64,000 bases of DNA from Sphingomonadales bacterium UBA6157 (GTDB taxonomy: Bacteria > Pseudomonadota > Alphaproteobacteria > Sphingomonadales > Sphingomonadaceae). Location of the stretch: contig DIUN01000050.1 in the NCBI GenBank assembly GCA_002423025.1, forward strand, positions 1 through 64,000. Direction: 5' to 3'. The translations under genes were made by a program, and so were the position numbers. Positions 9,438 to 18,115 of the stretch are shown here, in pieces; positions within the stretch are counted from its first letter, which is position 1, and each line of letters starts with the position of its first letter. Below the pieces are notes generated by a model, which was not told the DNA's origin, made no database searches, and was given only the letters and a program-made list of their open reading frames with translations.

Positions 9438-9572
9438 CTTAGGTCTCGTTGATTTTCTGGCTGACAGAACGTCGCACCTGCGCCCAACTCCGCAATACCC
9501 CTTATATCCCGCCTGCCTGCCCAATTGCATGAACTGCCCGAATAGACAGGCGGCAGTCAGGGACGGCAAATC

Positions 9573-11216
9573 ATGCAATGGGCGGTTTCGAAATCGGCAG
9601 GATATTTCCTCGCCTTTATTTTATGCCTTTTGGCGATTTCACAGTCTGTCGATGATGGCTTTGCCATTCATATGGCGATCATGGCGGGCGCAGCACTCAT
9701 TGCCGCCGTTGCTACGCTGCGCACGGCTGACCTGAGCGACACGCCTGCGCTGCCGGACCGCAGCCGTTATGATGATGACCCGGTGCGCTGGGGTGTCATG
9801 GCGACAACATTTTGGGGCGTCGTCGGTTTGCTGGCAGGGCTCTACATCGCTTTGCAGCTAGCGTTTCCAGTACTCAATCTCGGCATCGAATACACCAGTT
9901 TCGGTCGTCTACGCCCCCTGCATACCTCCGCCGTTATCTTTGCCTTTGGCGGGAACGCGCTGATCTGCACCAGCTTCTATGTGGTGCAGCGTACCTGCCG
10001 CGCTCGGTTGGCTTTCCCCGGGCTCGCCCGCTTCGTCTTCTGGGGCTACCAGCTGTTTATCGTCCTGGCAGCAACCGGCTATGTCATGGGGATCACTGAG
10101 GCTCGCGAATATGCCGAGCCGGAGTGGTATGTCGACATCTGGCTGACCATTGTCTGGGTTTCGTATCTGGCCGTTTTTGTCGGCACGCTCGTGCGTCGCA
10201 ATGAGCCGCACATCTATGTCGCCAACTGGTTCTACCTCGCCTTCATCATTACGGTGGCGATGCTGCATCTGGTCAACAATCTCTCGATGCCGGCGAGCCT
10301 TTTCGGCTCAAAGTCCTACTCGGCGTTTGCCGGCGTGCAGGATGCGCTGACGCAATGGTGGTATGGCCACAATGCGGTGGGGTTTTTCCTCACGGCCGGT
10401 TTTCTGGCCATGATGTATTACTTCGTACCCAAGCAGGCGGAGCGCCCGGTCTATAGCTACCGGCTGTCGATCATCCACTTCTGGTCGCTGATCTTCCTCT
10501 ACATCTGGGCCGGCCCACACCACCTGCACTACACCGCTTTGCCGGATTGGGCGCAGACGCTCGGCATGGTCTTCTCGATCATGCTCTGGATGCCAAGTTG
10601 GGGTGGCATGATCAACGGCCTGATGACGCTCAACGGGGCCTGGGACAAGATCCGCACTGATCCCATCATCCGCATGATGGTCCTGGCGCTCGCCTTCTAC
10701 GGTATGAGCACCTTTGAGGGCCCGATGATGTCTATCAAGTCTGTCAACAGCCTCTCGCACTATACGGACTGGACTATCGGCCATGTCCATAGCGGCGCGC
10801 TGGGCTGGAACGGCATGATTACCTTCGCCTGCATGTATTATCTCGCGCCGCGCCTGTGGGGCCGCCAGCGGCTCTACAGCCTGCGGATGATCAACTGGCA
10901 TTTCTGGACAGCGACGATCGGCATCGTGCTCTATACGGCTTCGATGTGGGTTGCCGGTATCATGCAGGGCCTGCTGTGGCGCGAATATGGCGCCGACGGC
11001 TATTTGGTGAACAGCTTTGCCGAGGTCGTCGCGGCGATGCACCCGATGTACATCATCCGTGCCACCGGTGGGCTGCTGTACCTGTCGGGCGCGCTGATCT
11101 TCGCCTTCAACATCGTGATGACCATCCGCGGCCATATCCGCGAGGAGAAGCCGATGACGGAAACCCCCTACAATGCCCAGGCGGATCGTCCGCTGGTGGC
11201 GCAGCCTGCTGAATAG
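9573..11216 (+). CDS. ccoN: cbb3-type cytochrome c oxidase subunit I
   Basis: The catalytic haem-copper subunit of the high-affinity oxidase, 547 residues with about 12-14 membrane spans. Motifs visible are WYGHNAVGFFLTAGFLAMMYY (haem/CuB helix), WAGPHHLHYTALPDWAQ (CuB histidine pair and following loop) and IGHVHSGALGWNGM (haem histidines). The start at 9573 gives a short cytoplasmic end and an extra N-terminal helix (YFLAFILCLLAIS). The 167 bases upstream contain no convincing FNR/FixK dyad (a lone TTGAT at 9449 lacks its partner). It is the first gene of the ccoNOQP-GHIS operon. Confidence 0.97.
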   Translation: MQWAVSKSAGYFLAFILCLLAISQSVDDGFAIHMAIMAGAALIAAVATLRTADLSDTPALPDRSRYDDDPVRWGVMATTFWGVVGLLAGLYIALQLAFPVLNLGIEYTSFGRLRPLHTSAVIFAFGGNALICTSFYVVQRTCRARLAFPGLARFVFWGYQLFIVLAATGYVMGITEAREYAEPEWYVDIWLTIVWVSYLAVFVGTLVRRNEPHIYVANWFYLAFIITVAMLHLVNNLSMPASLFGSKSYSAFAGVQDALTQWWYGHNAVGFFLTAGFLAMMYYFVPKQAERPVYSYRLSIIHFWSLIFLYIWAGPHHLHYTALPDWAQTLGMVFSIMLWMPSWGGMINGLMTLNGAWDKIRTDPIIRMMVLALAFYGMSTFEGPMMSIKSVNSLSHYTDWTIGHVHSGALGWNGMITFACMYYLAPRLWGRQRLYSLRMINWHFWTATIGIVLYTASMWVAGIMQGLLWREYGADGYLVNSFAEVVAAMHPMYIIRATGGLLYLSGALIFAFNIVMTIRGHIREEKPMTETPYNAQADRPLVAQPAE

Positions 11217-11228
11217 GAGCGCGGCACC

Positions 11229-11993
11229 ATGGCAACAGAACCCAAACCCGCAGCCGAAAAGCCTGAGGCTCGCTTCAGTCACAAGACGCTGGAACGCAAC
11301 GTCACTATCATGGCGGTCGCCTCGTTCATCGTGGTCGCAATTGGTGGCCTCGTCGAGATCGCGCCGTTGTTCTGGATCGACGAGACTATCGAGAAGGTAG
11401 AGGGCGTTCGCCCATACACTCCGCTCGAGCTTGCCGGTCGCAACATCTACATTCGCGAAGGATGCTATAACTGCCATAGCCAGCAGGTCCGCCCGTTCCG
11501 GGACGAGATCGAGCGCTATGGCCATTACAGCCTCGCTGCCGAGAGCATGTACGATCACCCCTTCCAGTGGGGCTCGAAACGCACTGGGCCAGATCTTGCT
11601 CGCACTGGCGGGCGTTACTCGGACGAGTGGCACGTCACGCATCTGACCAACCCGCAGAGCGTCGTGCCGGAATCTATCATGCCGAGCTATGGCTTCCTCG
11701 CCGAGCGCGCCTTGAAGCCTGGGGACATGCGCGCGCACCTGACGGCGCTGAAACGTGTCGGTGTGCCTTACTCGGCTGAGACGATCGCCGTCGCCAACGA
11801 TGATCTGGCCGCACAGGCCAATCCTGACGCCGACACCGAGGCGCTGAAAGCGCGTTATCCCAAAGCACAAACGCGCGATTTCGATGGCGATCCGGCCCGC
11901 CTGACGGAGATGGACGCGCTGGTCGCCTATCTTCAGATGTTGGGCACGCTCGTCGATTTCGAGGCTGCCGCCGCTCAAGAACAGCCAAGGTAG
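11229..11993 (+). CDS. ccoO: cbb3-type cytochrome c oxidase subunit II (mono-haem)
   Basis: A 254-residue membrane-anchored cytochrome c subunit with one N-terminal helix (residues about 26-49) and a CYNCH haem site (Cys79, Cys82, His83) in the conserved stretch REGCYNCHSQQVRPF. RYGHYSLAAESMYDHPFQWG and RTGPDLARTGGRYSD are family signatures, and MPSY supplies the distal Met. AGGAGCG precedes the ATG. It lies 12 bases after ccoN. Confidence 0.97.
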   Translation: MATEPKPAAEKPEARFSHKTLERNVTIMAVASFIVVAIGGLVEIAPLFWIDETIEKVEGVRPYTPLELAGRNIYIREGCYNCHSQQVRPFRDEIERYGHYSLAAESMYDHPFQWGSKRTGPDLARTGGRYSDEWHVTHLTNPQSVVPESIMPSYGFLAERALKPGDMRAHLTALKRVGVPYSAETIAVANDDLAAQANPDADTEALKARYPKAQTRDFDGDPARLTEMDALVAYLQMLGTLVDFEAAAAQEQPR

Positions 11994-12002
11994 GAGGCCG
12001 CG

Positions 12003-12164
12003 ATGAGCTACAATGATTTACGCCATCTTGCCGACAGCTGGGGCCTAGTGCTGATGACGGGCATTTTTCTCGTGCTCGTTCTCTGGCCATTTCGCCCAGG
12101 TGCGCGCGATCGCAACCACCAAGCCGCCACCATGATCTTCAGGGACGACGACGATGGCCAATAA
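12003..12164 (+). CDS. ccoQ: cbb3-type cytochrome oxidase subunit CcoQ
   Basis: A 53-residue reading frame, MSYNDLRHLADSWG..., with one hydrophobic helix (residues about 14-30, GLVLMTGIFLVLVLWPF) followed by RPG and a polar tail ending DDDDGQ. The WPFRPG helix end is typical of CcoQ/FixQ. AGGAGG at 11992-11997 is a good ribosome site. It begins nine bases after ccoO and overlaps ccoP by 11 bases. CcoQ stabilises or tunes the CcoP-CcoNO interaction. Confidence 0.92.
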   Translation: MSYNDLRHLADSWGLVLMTGIFLVLVLWPFRPGARDRNHQAATMIFRDDDDGQ

Positions 12165-13122
12165 GAAACGCGTCGATGAGGCGACTGGCACACAGACAGT
12201 GGGCCACGAGTGGGATGGTATCGAGGAACTCGATACTCCGATGCCACGCTGGTGGGTGATCACCTTCGTGCTCTGCGTAGTCTGGGCCTTTGGCTATGTC
12301 ATTTTCTACCCGGCCATTCCGCTTGCCAACAGCTTTACCAAGGGCACCCTGGGCTGGAGCAGCCATGGCGACCTTGAAGCCAGCCTTGCCGCCGAAAATT
12401 CGCGCCGAGCCCCTCTGTTCAAGGCTGTTGCCGCAACGCCCATCGAGGCCTTGCCTGCCAACCCGCAGATGCTCCAGGCCGCTATCGAGGGTGGCCGGGC
12501 CGCGTTCAAGGTCCATTGCGTCCAGTGTCATGGATCGGGTGCCGCTGGCTCCAAAGCCTACCCCAATCTCAATGATGATGACTGGCTATGGGGCGGTGAC
12601 CTCGCGACAATCGAATATACGCTGCAACATGGAATTCGGAATCCGGATCATGACGAGACCCGCATTTCGCAGATGCCAGCCTTTGGAGAGATGCTGACGC
12701 CGCGCGAAATTCGCCAGCTCGTCGCCTATGTCCGGACACTCTCCGGCCAGGCGCCAGCGACCCCGACTAGCGCTGCGGGTGCCACGCTGTTTGCCAATAA
12801 TTGTGCGGCCTGCCACGGCGCGGAGGGCAAAGGCAACCGCGACCTCGGAGCGCCCAATCTTGCCGACAGCATTTGGCTCTATGGCGGTGATACGGCGAGC
12901 CTTCGCCAGACAATCACCTATGCCCGCAACGGCGTCATGCCGCGCTGGAACAACCGTCTTGACGCGGTTACCATCAAGATGTTGGCGGCCTATGTTCACT
13001 CGCTGGGCGGCGGTGAGGCTAGTCCTACTTCAGAGCCGGCTGACGGCATCGAGAGCGTGGCGTCTCAGTCTGCGGCAGCAAACGATCCCAGTATTCCAAA
13101 GGCGGCAGATGTCCGTTCTTGA
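12154..13122 (+). CDS. ccoP: cbb3-type cytochrome c oxidase subunit III (di-haem)
   Basis: A 322-residue di-haem cytochrome. The N-terminal part has GIEELDTPMPRWW, the CcoP signature, and one membrane helix (residues about 33-55). Two haem c sites follow: CVQCH (122-126) and CAACH (217-221), each with a downstream Met (MPAFG and MPRWN). It passes electrons from soluble cytochrome c or the bc1 complex into CcoO/CcoN. A Ser/Ala-rich tail follows the second domain. It overlaps both ccoQ and ccoG. Confidence 0.97.
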   Translation: MANKKRVDEATGTQTVGHEWDGIEELDTPMPRWWVITFVLCVVWAFGYVIFYPAIPLANSFTKGTLGWSSHGDLEASLAAENSRRAPLFKAVAATPIEALPANPQMLQAAIEGGRAAFKVHCVQCHGSGAAGSKAYPNLNDDDWLWGGDLATIEYTLQHGIRNPDHDETRISQMPAFGEMLTPREIRQLVAYVRTLSGQAPATPTSAAGATLFANNCAACHGAEGKGNRDLGAPNLADSIWLYGGDTASLRQTITYARNGVMPRWNNRLDAVTIKMLAAYVHSLGGGEASPTSEPADGIESVASQSAAANDPSIPKAADVRS

Positions 13123-14584
13123 TCTCGTAAACCCGGGTAGCCCGCTCTACGCCAAGCGCAAGGGTGTCTACCCCAAGGCAGTAAGCGGCTTTTTCCGAAA
13201 GCTGAAGTGGGTGATCATGGCGATCACCCTGACCATTTACTACGTTACACCGTGGCTGCGCTGGGACCGTGGTCCTTACGCGCCGGACCAGGCTGTTCTG
13301 ATCGATCTGGCCAATCGCCGCTTCTATATGTTTTCGATCGAGATATGGCCGCAGGAATTCTACTATATTGCCGGGCTCCTGGTGATGGCCGGCATCGGGT
13401 TGTTTCTTGTCACATCTGCGGTGGGCCGAGCCTGGTGCGGTTATGCCTGCCCGCAGACAGTGTGGACGGATTTGTTTGTGCATGTCGAGCGCGCCATCGA
13501 TGGCGATCGAAATGCGCAGATTCGTCTCGCCAATGCGCCGCTGAGCGTGACCAAGTTTGGCAAGCGGAGCGTGAAATACGCTATCTGGCTGGCCATCGCT
13601 GTGGCTACGGGCGGTGCGTGGATCTTCTATTTTGCTGATGCTCCAACATTGGCGACCCAGTTTGTCACGGGCACTGCGCCCTTCGTCGCCTATGCGACGG
13701 TCGGCGTGCTGACGGCTACGACCTTTATCCTTGGTGGCTTCATGCGAGAGCAGGTGTGCATCTACATGTGCCCCTGGCCGCGGATTCAGACCGCCATGCT
13801 TGATGAAAAGTCGCTCATCGTCACGTACAAGGATTGGCGCGGAGAGCCGCGCACCCAAGGCGTGAAACGCAGTGCCGACGTGCCGTCGGAGGCCGACGTC
13901 AAAGTTGGCGATTGCATCGATTGCAACGGTTGTGTCGCGGTCTGCCCCACGGGCATCGACATTCGAGAGGGGCCACAACTCGGCTGCATCACCTGCGGCC
14001 TGTGTATCGATGCCTGTGACAAGGTAATGACCCAGATCGGCCGGCCTCGTGGGTTGATCGATTATGCGACGCTGGATGACGCCGTGGTCGAAAAGGCCGG
14101 CGGCACGGCGCCCTCTGTGCTCAAGACGCTTTTGCGCCCACGCACGCTGCTCTACTTCACGATCTGGATCAGCATCGGTGCGGCCATGCTCTTCAGCCTC
14201 GGCCAGCGCAGTCGCCTTGACATCAGTGCAGCGCAAGATCGCAATCCGGTCTATGTCCAGCTGTCGGATGGCCACATTCGTAACAACTACACGCTAAAGC
14301 TGCGCAATATGGAGACCCGGCCACGTACGATTGAACTGGCGGTGTCCGGCTTGCCCGAGGCTGTCATCTGGACGGCGGATGGACAGCGTGAGACCGCGGG
14401 GCAATCTGTCCGCATAAAGCTTGCTCCAGACGCTACGACACGTTTGCGCCTGTTTGTCGCTGCGCCGGTCCAGCAGGAAGAGGAGCGGCCGTTCACGCTG
14501 ACCGCCACCGCGACCGATGACGCCGGAACCGTCGCCATTGATGCCCTGACATTCGAAAGCCCCGAAACGGAGGACGAGGAATGA
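13109..14584 (+). CDS. ccoG: Cytochrome c oxidase accessory protein CcoG (FixG), polyferredoxin
   Basis: A 491-residue membrane ferredoxin with about five helices. It contains a CGYACPQTVW motif and two 4Fe-4S clusters in CIDCNGCVAVCP and CITCGLCIDACDKVM, then a periplasmic C-terminal Ig-like domain. CcoG is linked to Cu(II) reduction for cbb3 assembly. ATG at 13109 (MSVLDLVNPGSPLYAKR) overlaps the end of ccoP by 14 bases; longer starts would lie wholly in the ccoP frame. Confidence 0.95.
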   Translation: MSVLDLVNPGSPLYAKRKGVYPKAVSGFFRKLKWVIMAITLTIYYVTPWLRWDRGPYAPDQAVLIDLANRRFYMFSIEIWPQEFYYIAGLLVMAGIGLFLVTSAVGRAWCGYACPQTVWTDLFVHVERAIDGDRNAQIRLANAPLSVTKFGKRSVKYAIWLAIAVATGGAWIFYFADAPTLATQFVTGTAPFVAYATVGVLTATTFILGGFMREQVCIYMCPWPRIQTAMLDEKSLIVTYKDWRGEPRTQGVKRSADVPSEADVKVGDCIDCNGCVAVCPTGIDIREGPQLGCITCGLCIDACDKVMTQIGRPRGLIDYATLDDAVVEKAGGTAPSVLKTLLRPRTLLYFTIWISIGAAMLFSLGQRSRLDISAAQDRNPVYVQLSDGHIRNNYTLKLRNMETRPRTIELAVSGLPEAVIWTADGQRETAGQSVRIKLAPDATTRLRLFVAAPVQQEEERPFTLTATATDDAGTVAIDALTFESPETEDEE

Positions 14585-15051
14585 ACCGCCCCGCCGCCGT
14601 CCGGGCTTTTACCGGCCGTCACATGCTGGTCTGGATGATCGGATTCTTCGGGGTCGTCATTCTCGTCAACATCATCATGGCGCGCTTTGCGATCAGTACG
14701 TTCGGCGGAACTGTGGTGGACAACAGCTATGTTGCCAGCCAGCAGTTCAACGGTTGGCTGGCACAAGCGCGAGCACAGGAGAAACTCGGCTGGACTTCGC
14801 AGATCAGCCTCGATGCTCGCCGCCGCCCGGTTCTTGTCATCCGCGATGCCACCGGCGGCGCAGCCGGCTTTGCGGCAAGCGGCACAGCGCACCATCCGCT
14901 CGGTCGCGCGCCCGACAAAGTGCTGGCTTTTGCATCTGCCGCTGACGGCCGACTCGTCAGCGCCACATCGCTGCCGGCCGGTCGCTGGCTGGTCCGCCTC
15001 AAGGTCACCGGCCCCGGCGCCAGCATCCGTCTGCGTGAAACCGTTCAATGA
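14581..15051 (+). CDS. ccoH: FixH family protein
   Basis: A 156-residue membrane protein with one N-terminal helix (GRHMLVWMIGFFGVVILVNIIMARF region, residues about 13-37), followed by SYVASQQFNGWLAQA, a FixH signature, and a periplasmic beta-rich domain. CcoH is an assembly/stability partner of cbb3 oxidase. ATGA overlaps join it to ccoG and ccoI. Confidence 0.93.
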   Translation: MNRPAAVRAFTGRHMLVWMIGFFGVVILVNIIMARFAISTFGGTVVDNSYVASQQFNGWLAQARAQEKLGWTSQISLDARRRPVLVIRDATGGAAGFAASGTAHHPLGRAPDKVLAFASAADGRLVSATSLPAGRWLVRLKVTGPGASIRLRETVQ

Positions 15052-17171
15052 ATGTCAGGATCAGCCCGACAGCGATGACGCAGGCACCGGAGAGCGTCTT
15101 TTCCGTGCCCGGCATGCGCTGTGCAGGCTGCATCTCGAAACTCGAAAAGGGACTGGCTCTGGTGCCTGGTATCTTGGCAGCGCGAGTCAATTTCACGGCC
15201 AAGCGCGTCACCATCAGCCACACGCCGGCGCTCGCCATTCCTGAATTGCAGTCCGCGCTCGCTGAACTTGGCTTCGAGGCCCAGCCGATCGGCAGTGTGC
15301 TGGCGCTCTCCGATGGCGCCGAAAGCCGGGATCTGGTTCGCGCCATGGCTGTGGCGGGCTTTGGCATGATGAATGTCATGTTGTTCTCTGTGTCGGTCTG
15401 GTCAGGCGCGGACGGCACCACCCGCGATCTCTTCCACTGGCTTTCTGCCATCATAGCGCTGCCTGTCATCGCTTATGCTGGCCGGCCATTTTTCCGTTCT
15501 GCCTGGCGCGCGCTAAGCAAAGGCCGCACCAACATGGATGTGCCGATCAGCATCGGCGTCATCCTCGCCTCCGCGCTCAGCCTTTACGAGACGATCATCG
15601 GCGGTGAGCACGCTTATTTCGATGGCGCGGTCATGCTGTTGTTTTTTCTGCTTACTGGCCGCTGGCTTGACGCTGTAATGCGGGACCGGGCGCGTGATGG
15701 TGTGACGGCCCTGCTGCGCAGCACAGCGTCAGGCGCCTTGGTACAGACACCCGATGGTGGGACACAATGGCTGGCGGCTTCGGCACTCAGCCCGTCCATG
15801 GTCATGCATGTGGCGGCGGGAGAGCGGCTTGCTGCTGATGGCGTCATTCTGTCCGGCCGCAGCCATTTCGATCGCTCGCTTCTTACCGGCGAAAGCGTTC
15901 CGGTCGCGGCTGGTGTGGGGGACAAGGCGCTTGCCGGCACCCTGAATGTCAGCGGCCCGATCTCGATTGCCATCACCGCCGCCGGAAGCGACACCGCGAT
16001 CGCCGATATCGCGCGTCTGATGGAGGAGGCGGGCCAGTCCCGCTCTCGCTACGTACGCATAGCGGACCGGGCTGCGCGCTTCTATGCGCCCGCCGTCCAC
16101 ACACTTGCGCTGGCCAGCTTTGCCGGCTGGATGATTGCCGGCGCAGGCTGGCATGCTTCGCTCTTGATCGCGGTCGCGGTTCTTATCATCACATGTCCCT
16201 GTGCGCTCGGGCTCGCAGTGCCGGCAGCCCAGATCGTGGCGGCGGGAGCGCTGATGCGCGCCGGTGTGCTGGTCAAGGATGGTTCGGCACTTGAGCGCCT
16301 CGCTGAGGCGGACCATGCTGTTTTCGACAAGACAGGCACGCTCACGCTTGGCCGACCGGAGCCGCGCAATCTCGATCGCCTCGCGCCAATTCAACAGAGT
16401 CTGACCTTGGCTTTGGCCCAGTCTAGCCGTCATCCGCTGAGTGAGGCGCTGCGGCGTGCTTTGAGCGACCGTGGCATTGTTCCAGTGGCGATTTCTGATG
16501 TTCGGGAAACGCCGGGCGAGGGCATGACGGCGCTTTGGAATGGCAAGCCGGTTCGGCTTGGCCGCCCAGCCACAGCAAGCGGTGACATGGCAACGGCGCT
16601 ACAGATCGGCGATGCAGCGGCGACGACAATATTCTTCACCGATCCGCTCCGGCCCGGTGCAGAGCAGGCGATCGTTGATCTCACGGAGCTGGGCCTGCCC
16701 GCCTCGATCCTGTCCGGGGACAGTCCAGAGGCCGTCGCCAAAATCGCTGATACCCTGCGAATTCCAGCCAGGGCGGGAATGCTTCCCGCTGAAAAATGTG
16801 CAGCCATCGCAGCGGAGGCCGCCCGTGGCGCACATATCCTAATGGTGGGTGATGGACTCAATGATGGCCCGGCGCTGGCTGCCGGCCATGTTTCGATGGC
16901 TCCAGCCTCAGCAAGTGACGCCAGCCAGAATGCCGCTGATGCTGTATTCCTCGGCGACAGTCTGGCGCCTGTCGCAACTGCCGTACGGGTGGCACGCGCC
17001 ACGCAGCGTATCGTCCGGCAGAACTTCGCGCTTGCAATCGGCTACAATATTGTTGCCGTTCCGTTGGCAATCTCTGGGCAGGTGACGCCGTTGGTCGCCG
17101 CCTTGGCGATGTCCGGGTCGTCGATCATTGTGATCGCCAACGCTCTGCGTTTGCGGACGTCAGCACAATGA
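15048..17171 (+). CDS. ccoI: Cu+-exporting P-type ATPase of cbb3 assembly
   Basis: A 707-residue P1B-ATPase. It has one heavy-metal-associated domain with CAGC (Cys25, Cys28), a TGES actuator motif (LLTGESVPV), the membrane CPC motif (ITCPCALGLAVPAAQ), DKTGTLT with the phosphorylated Asp, and GDGLNDGPAL. FixI/CcoI proteins deliver copper across the membrane for CuB insertion in CcoN. It overlaps ccoH and ccoS by ATGA. Confidence 0.96.
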   Translation: MNVRISPTAMTQAPESVFSVPGMRCAGCISKLEKGLALVPGILAARVNFTAKRVTISHTPALAIPELQSALAELGFEAQPIGSVLALSDGAESRDLVRAMAVAGFGMMNVMLFSVSVWSGADGTTRDLFHWLSAIIALPVIAYAGRPFFRSAWRALSKGRTNMDVPISIGVILASALSLYETIIGGEHAYFDGAVMLLFFLLTGRWLDAVMRDRARDGVTALLRSTASGALVQTPDGGTQWLAASALSPSMVMHVAAGERLAADGVILSGRSHFDRSLLTGESVPVAAGVGDKALAGTLNVSGPISIAITAAGSDTAIADIARLMEEAGQSRSRYVRIADRAARFYAPAVHTLALASFAGWMIAGAGWHASLLIAVAVLIITCPCALGLAVPAAQIVAAGALMRAGVLVKDGSALERLAEADHAVFDKTGTLTLGRPEPRNLDRLAPIQQSLTLALAQSSRHPLSEALRRALSDRGIVPVAISDVRETPGEGMTALWNGKPVRLGRPATASGDMATALQIGDAAATTIFFTDPLRPGAEQAIVDLTELGLPASILSGDSPEAVAKIADTLRIPARAGMLPAEKCAAIAAEAARGAHILMVGDGLNDGPALAAGHVSMAPASASDASQNAADAVFLGDSLAPVATAVRVARATQRIVRQNFALAIGYNIVAVPLAISGQVTPLVAALAMSGSSIIVIANALRLRTSAQ

Positions 17172-17320
17172 ACGGTCTTGCCCTTCTCATTCCGGTCGCG
17201 CTCTTTCTGGGGCTCGGCGGGCTTGGCGTATTTTTCTGGACCTTGCGTTCTGGCCAATATGACGACCTCGACGGCGCCGCCGTTCGCATCCTGCTGGATG
17301 ACGATGATGACGACGCTTGA
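17168..17320 (+). CDS. ccoS: cbb3 oxidase maturation protein CcoS
   Basis: A 50-residue reading frame with one helix (LALLIPVALFLGLGGLGVFF), then WTLRSGQYDDLDGAAVRIL and a poly-Asp tail. WxLxSGQYDDLxGxxxRIL is the CcoS signature; the family acts in cofactor insertion into cbb3 oxidase. ATGA overlap with ccoI supports the start. Confidence 0.94.
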   Translation: MNGLALLIPVALFLGLGGLGVFFWTLRSGQYDDLDGAAVRILLDDDDDDA

Positions 17321-17504
17321 AGGTTTCCGCTTCATTCCGGCGCTGCTCGCTGCGATCATGCTGCTGACAACACCCACCAAGGCGATGCCGACAGTTGCCG
17401 AGTTCATTCTGTGCAGTGGCGGAAGCGTTCCTATGCCCGCCCATGATGATGGCTCCTGCGATCAGGCTTGCCATGCAGCCTGTTCGCGCAAGAAGCGCCG
17501 CTAG
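17298..17504 (+). CDS. Small exported Cys-rich protein at the end of the cco operon
   Basis: An unrecognised protein of about 66-68 residues (ATG at 17298, 17304 or 17307) whose start lies inside the poly-Asp end of ccoS, so it is probably translationally coupled. It has a hydrophobic signal-like stretch (FIPALLAAIMLLTTPTKA) and then a short tail with four Cys and two His in the pattern C...H-x5-CDQACHAAC, ending in basic residues. The Cys/His spacing suggests metal or haem binding or a redox role in the periplasm; I do not recognise a named family. The 3' end overlaps the convergent fixJ by four bases. Confidence 0.6.
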   Translation: MTMMTTLEGFRFIPALLAAIMLLTTPTKAMPTVAEFILCSGGSVPMPAHDDGSCDQACHAACSRKKRR

Positions 17505-18115
17505 ACGCTCCCGACCCGCGCTGAAAATGCAATCCGCAACGCATCTGACAGGCTGGCGACGCCCAGCTTGGTCATCAGATTTGCCCGGTGAATTTCCACT
17601 GTGCGCGGGCTGATGCCAAGGTCATAGGCGATGACTTTGTTGGCTCGCCCGTCTACTAATCCATCAAGCACGTCGCGCTCACGCGGGGTCAAGGCATTGA
17701 GCCGCGTCTGGGCAGTCTGTGCCATGGCTTGCAGCCGCTCGCGGCCATCGTTGTACAACAGCGCCTGGTCGATCGCGGCGATAGCCTGAGCCTTCTCAAA
17801 GGGTTTTTCGATGAAGTCCACGGCGCCGGCTTTCATGGCGCGTACCGCGAGCCCAACGTCGCCGTGGCCAGTGATGATGATCACGGGAACCATGATGCCC
17901 CGTTCGCGGAGTATTTGTTGCACCTCCAGGCCATCGATACCGCCGAGCCGGATATCGAGCAGGACACAGCCTGGTGCTAGCCCAGGCGCGGCCTTCAGGA
18001 AGGCCTCGCCACTCTCGAAAGCCTCGACGGCATAGCCGGCGGTCTTCAGCATGAAACTCACGGACCGGCGTACGGCCGCTTCATCGTCGACGAGATAGAC
18101 TTGCAGTCCGCTCAT
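17501..18115 (-). CDS. fixJ: Response regulator FixJ
   Basis: A 204-residue two-domain regulator. The receiver domain has acidic pocket VDDE, phospho-acceptor Asp54 (LLDIRLGG), Thr in ITGHGDV and Lys in EKPF; the C terminus is a LuxR-type helix-turn-helix (LTPRERDVLDGLVDG...ISPRTVEIHRANLM). FixJ activates nif/fix genes, usually through fixK, when phosphorylated by FixL at low oxygen. It overlaps fixL by ATGA on the minus strand. No fixK is seen in the window. Confidence 0.92.
   Translation of the reverse strand: MSGLQVYLVDDEAAVRRSVSFMLKTAGYAVEAFESGEAFLKAAPGLAPGCVLLDIRLGGIDGLEVQQILRERGIMVPVIIITGHGDVGLAVRAMKAGAVDFIEKPFEKAQAIAAIDQALLYNDGRERLQAMAQTAQTRLNALTPRERDVLDGLVDGRANKVIAYDLGISPRTVEIHRANLMTKLGVASLSDALRIAFSARVGSV

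Noticed and set aside
9449..9462. TTGAT before ccoN as an FNR/FixK box
   Set aside because: The second half reads TGGCT instead of ATCAA, so the dyad is not met.
10308..11978. 556-residue minus-strand frame across ccoN and ccoO
   Set aside because: Antisense to two clear cytochrome oxidase genes; low-complexity His/Arg/Asp-rich translation.
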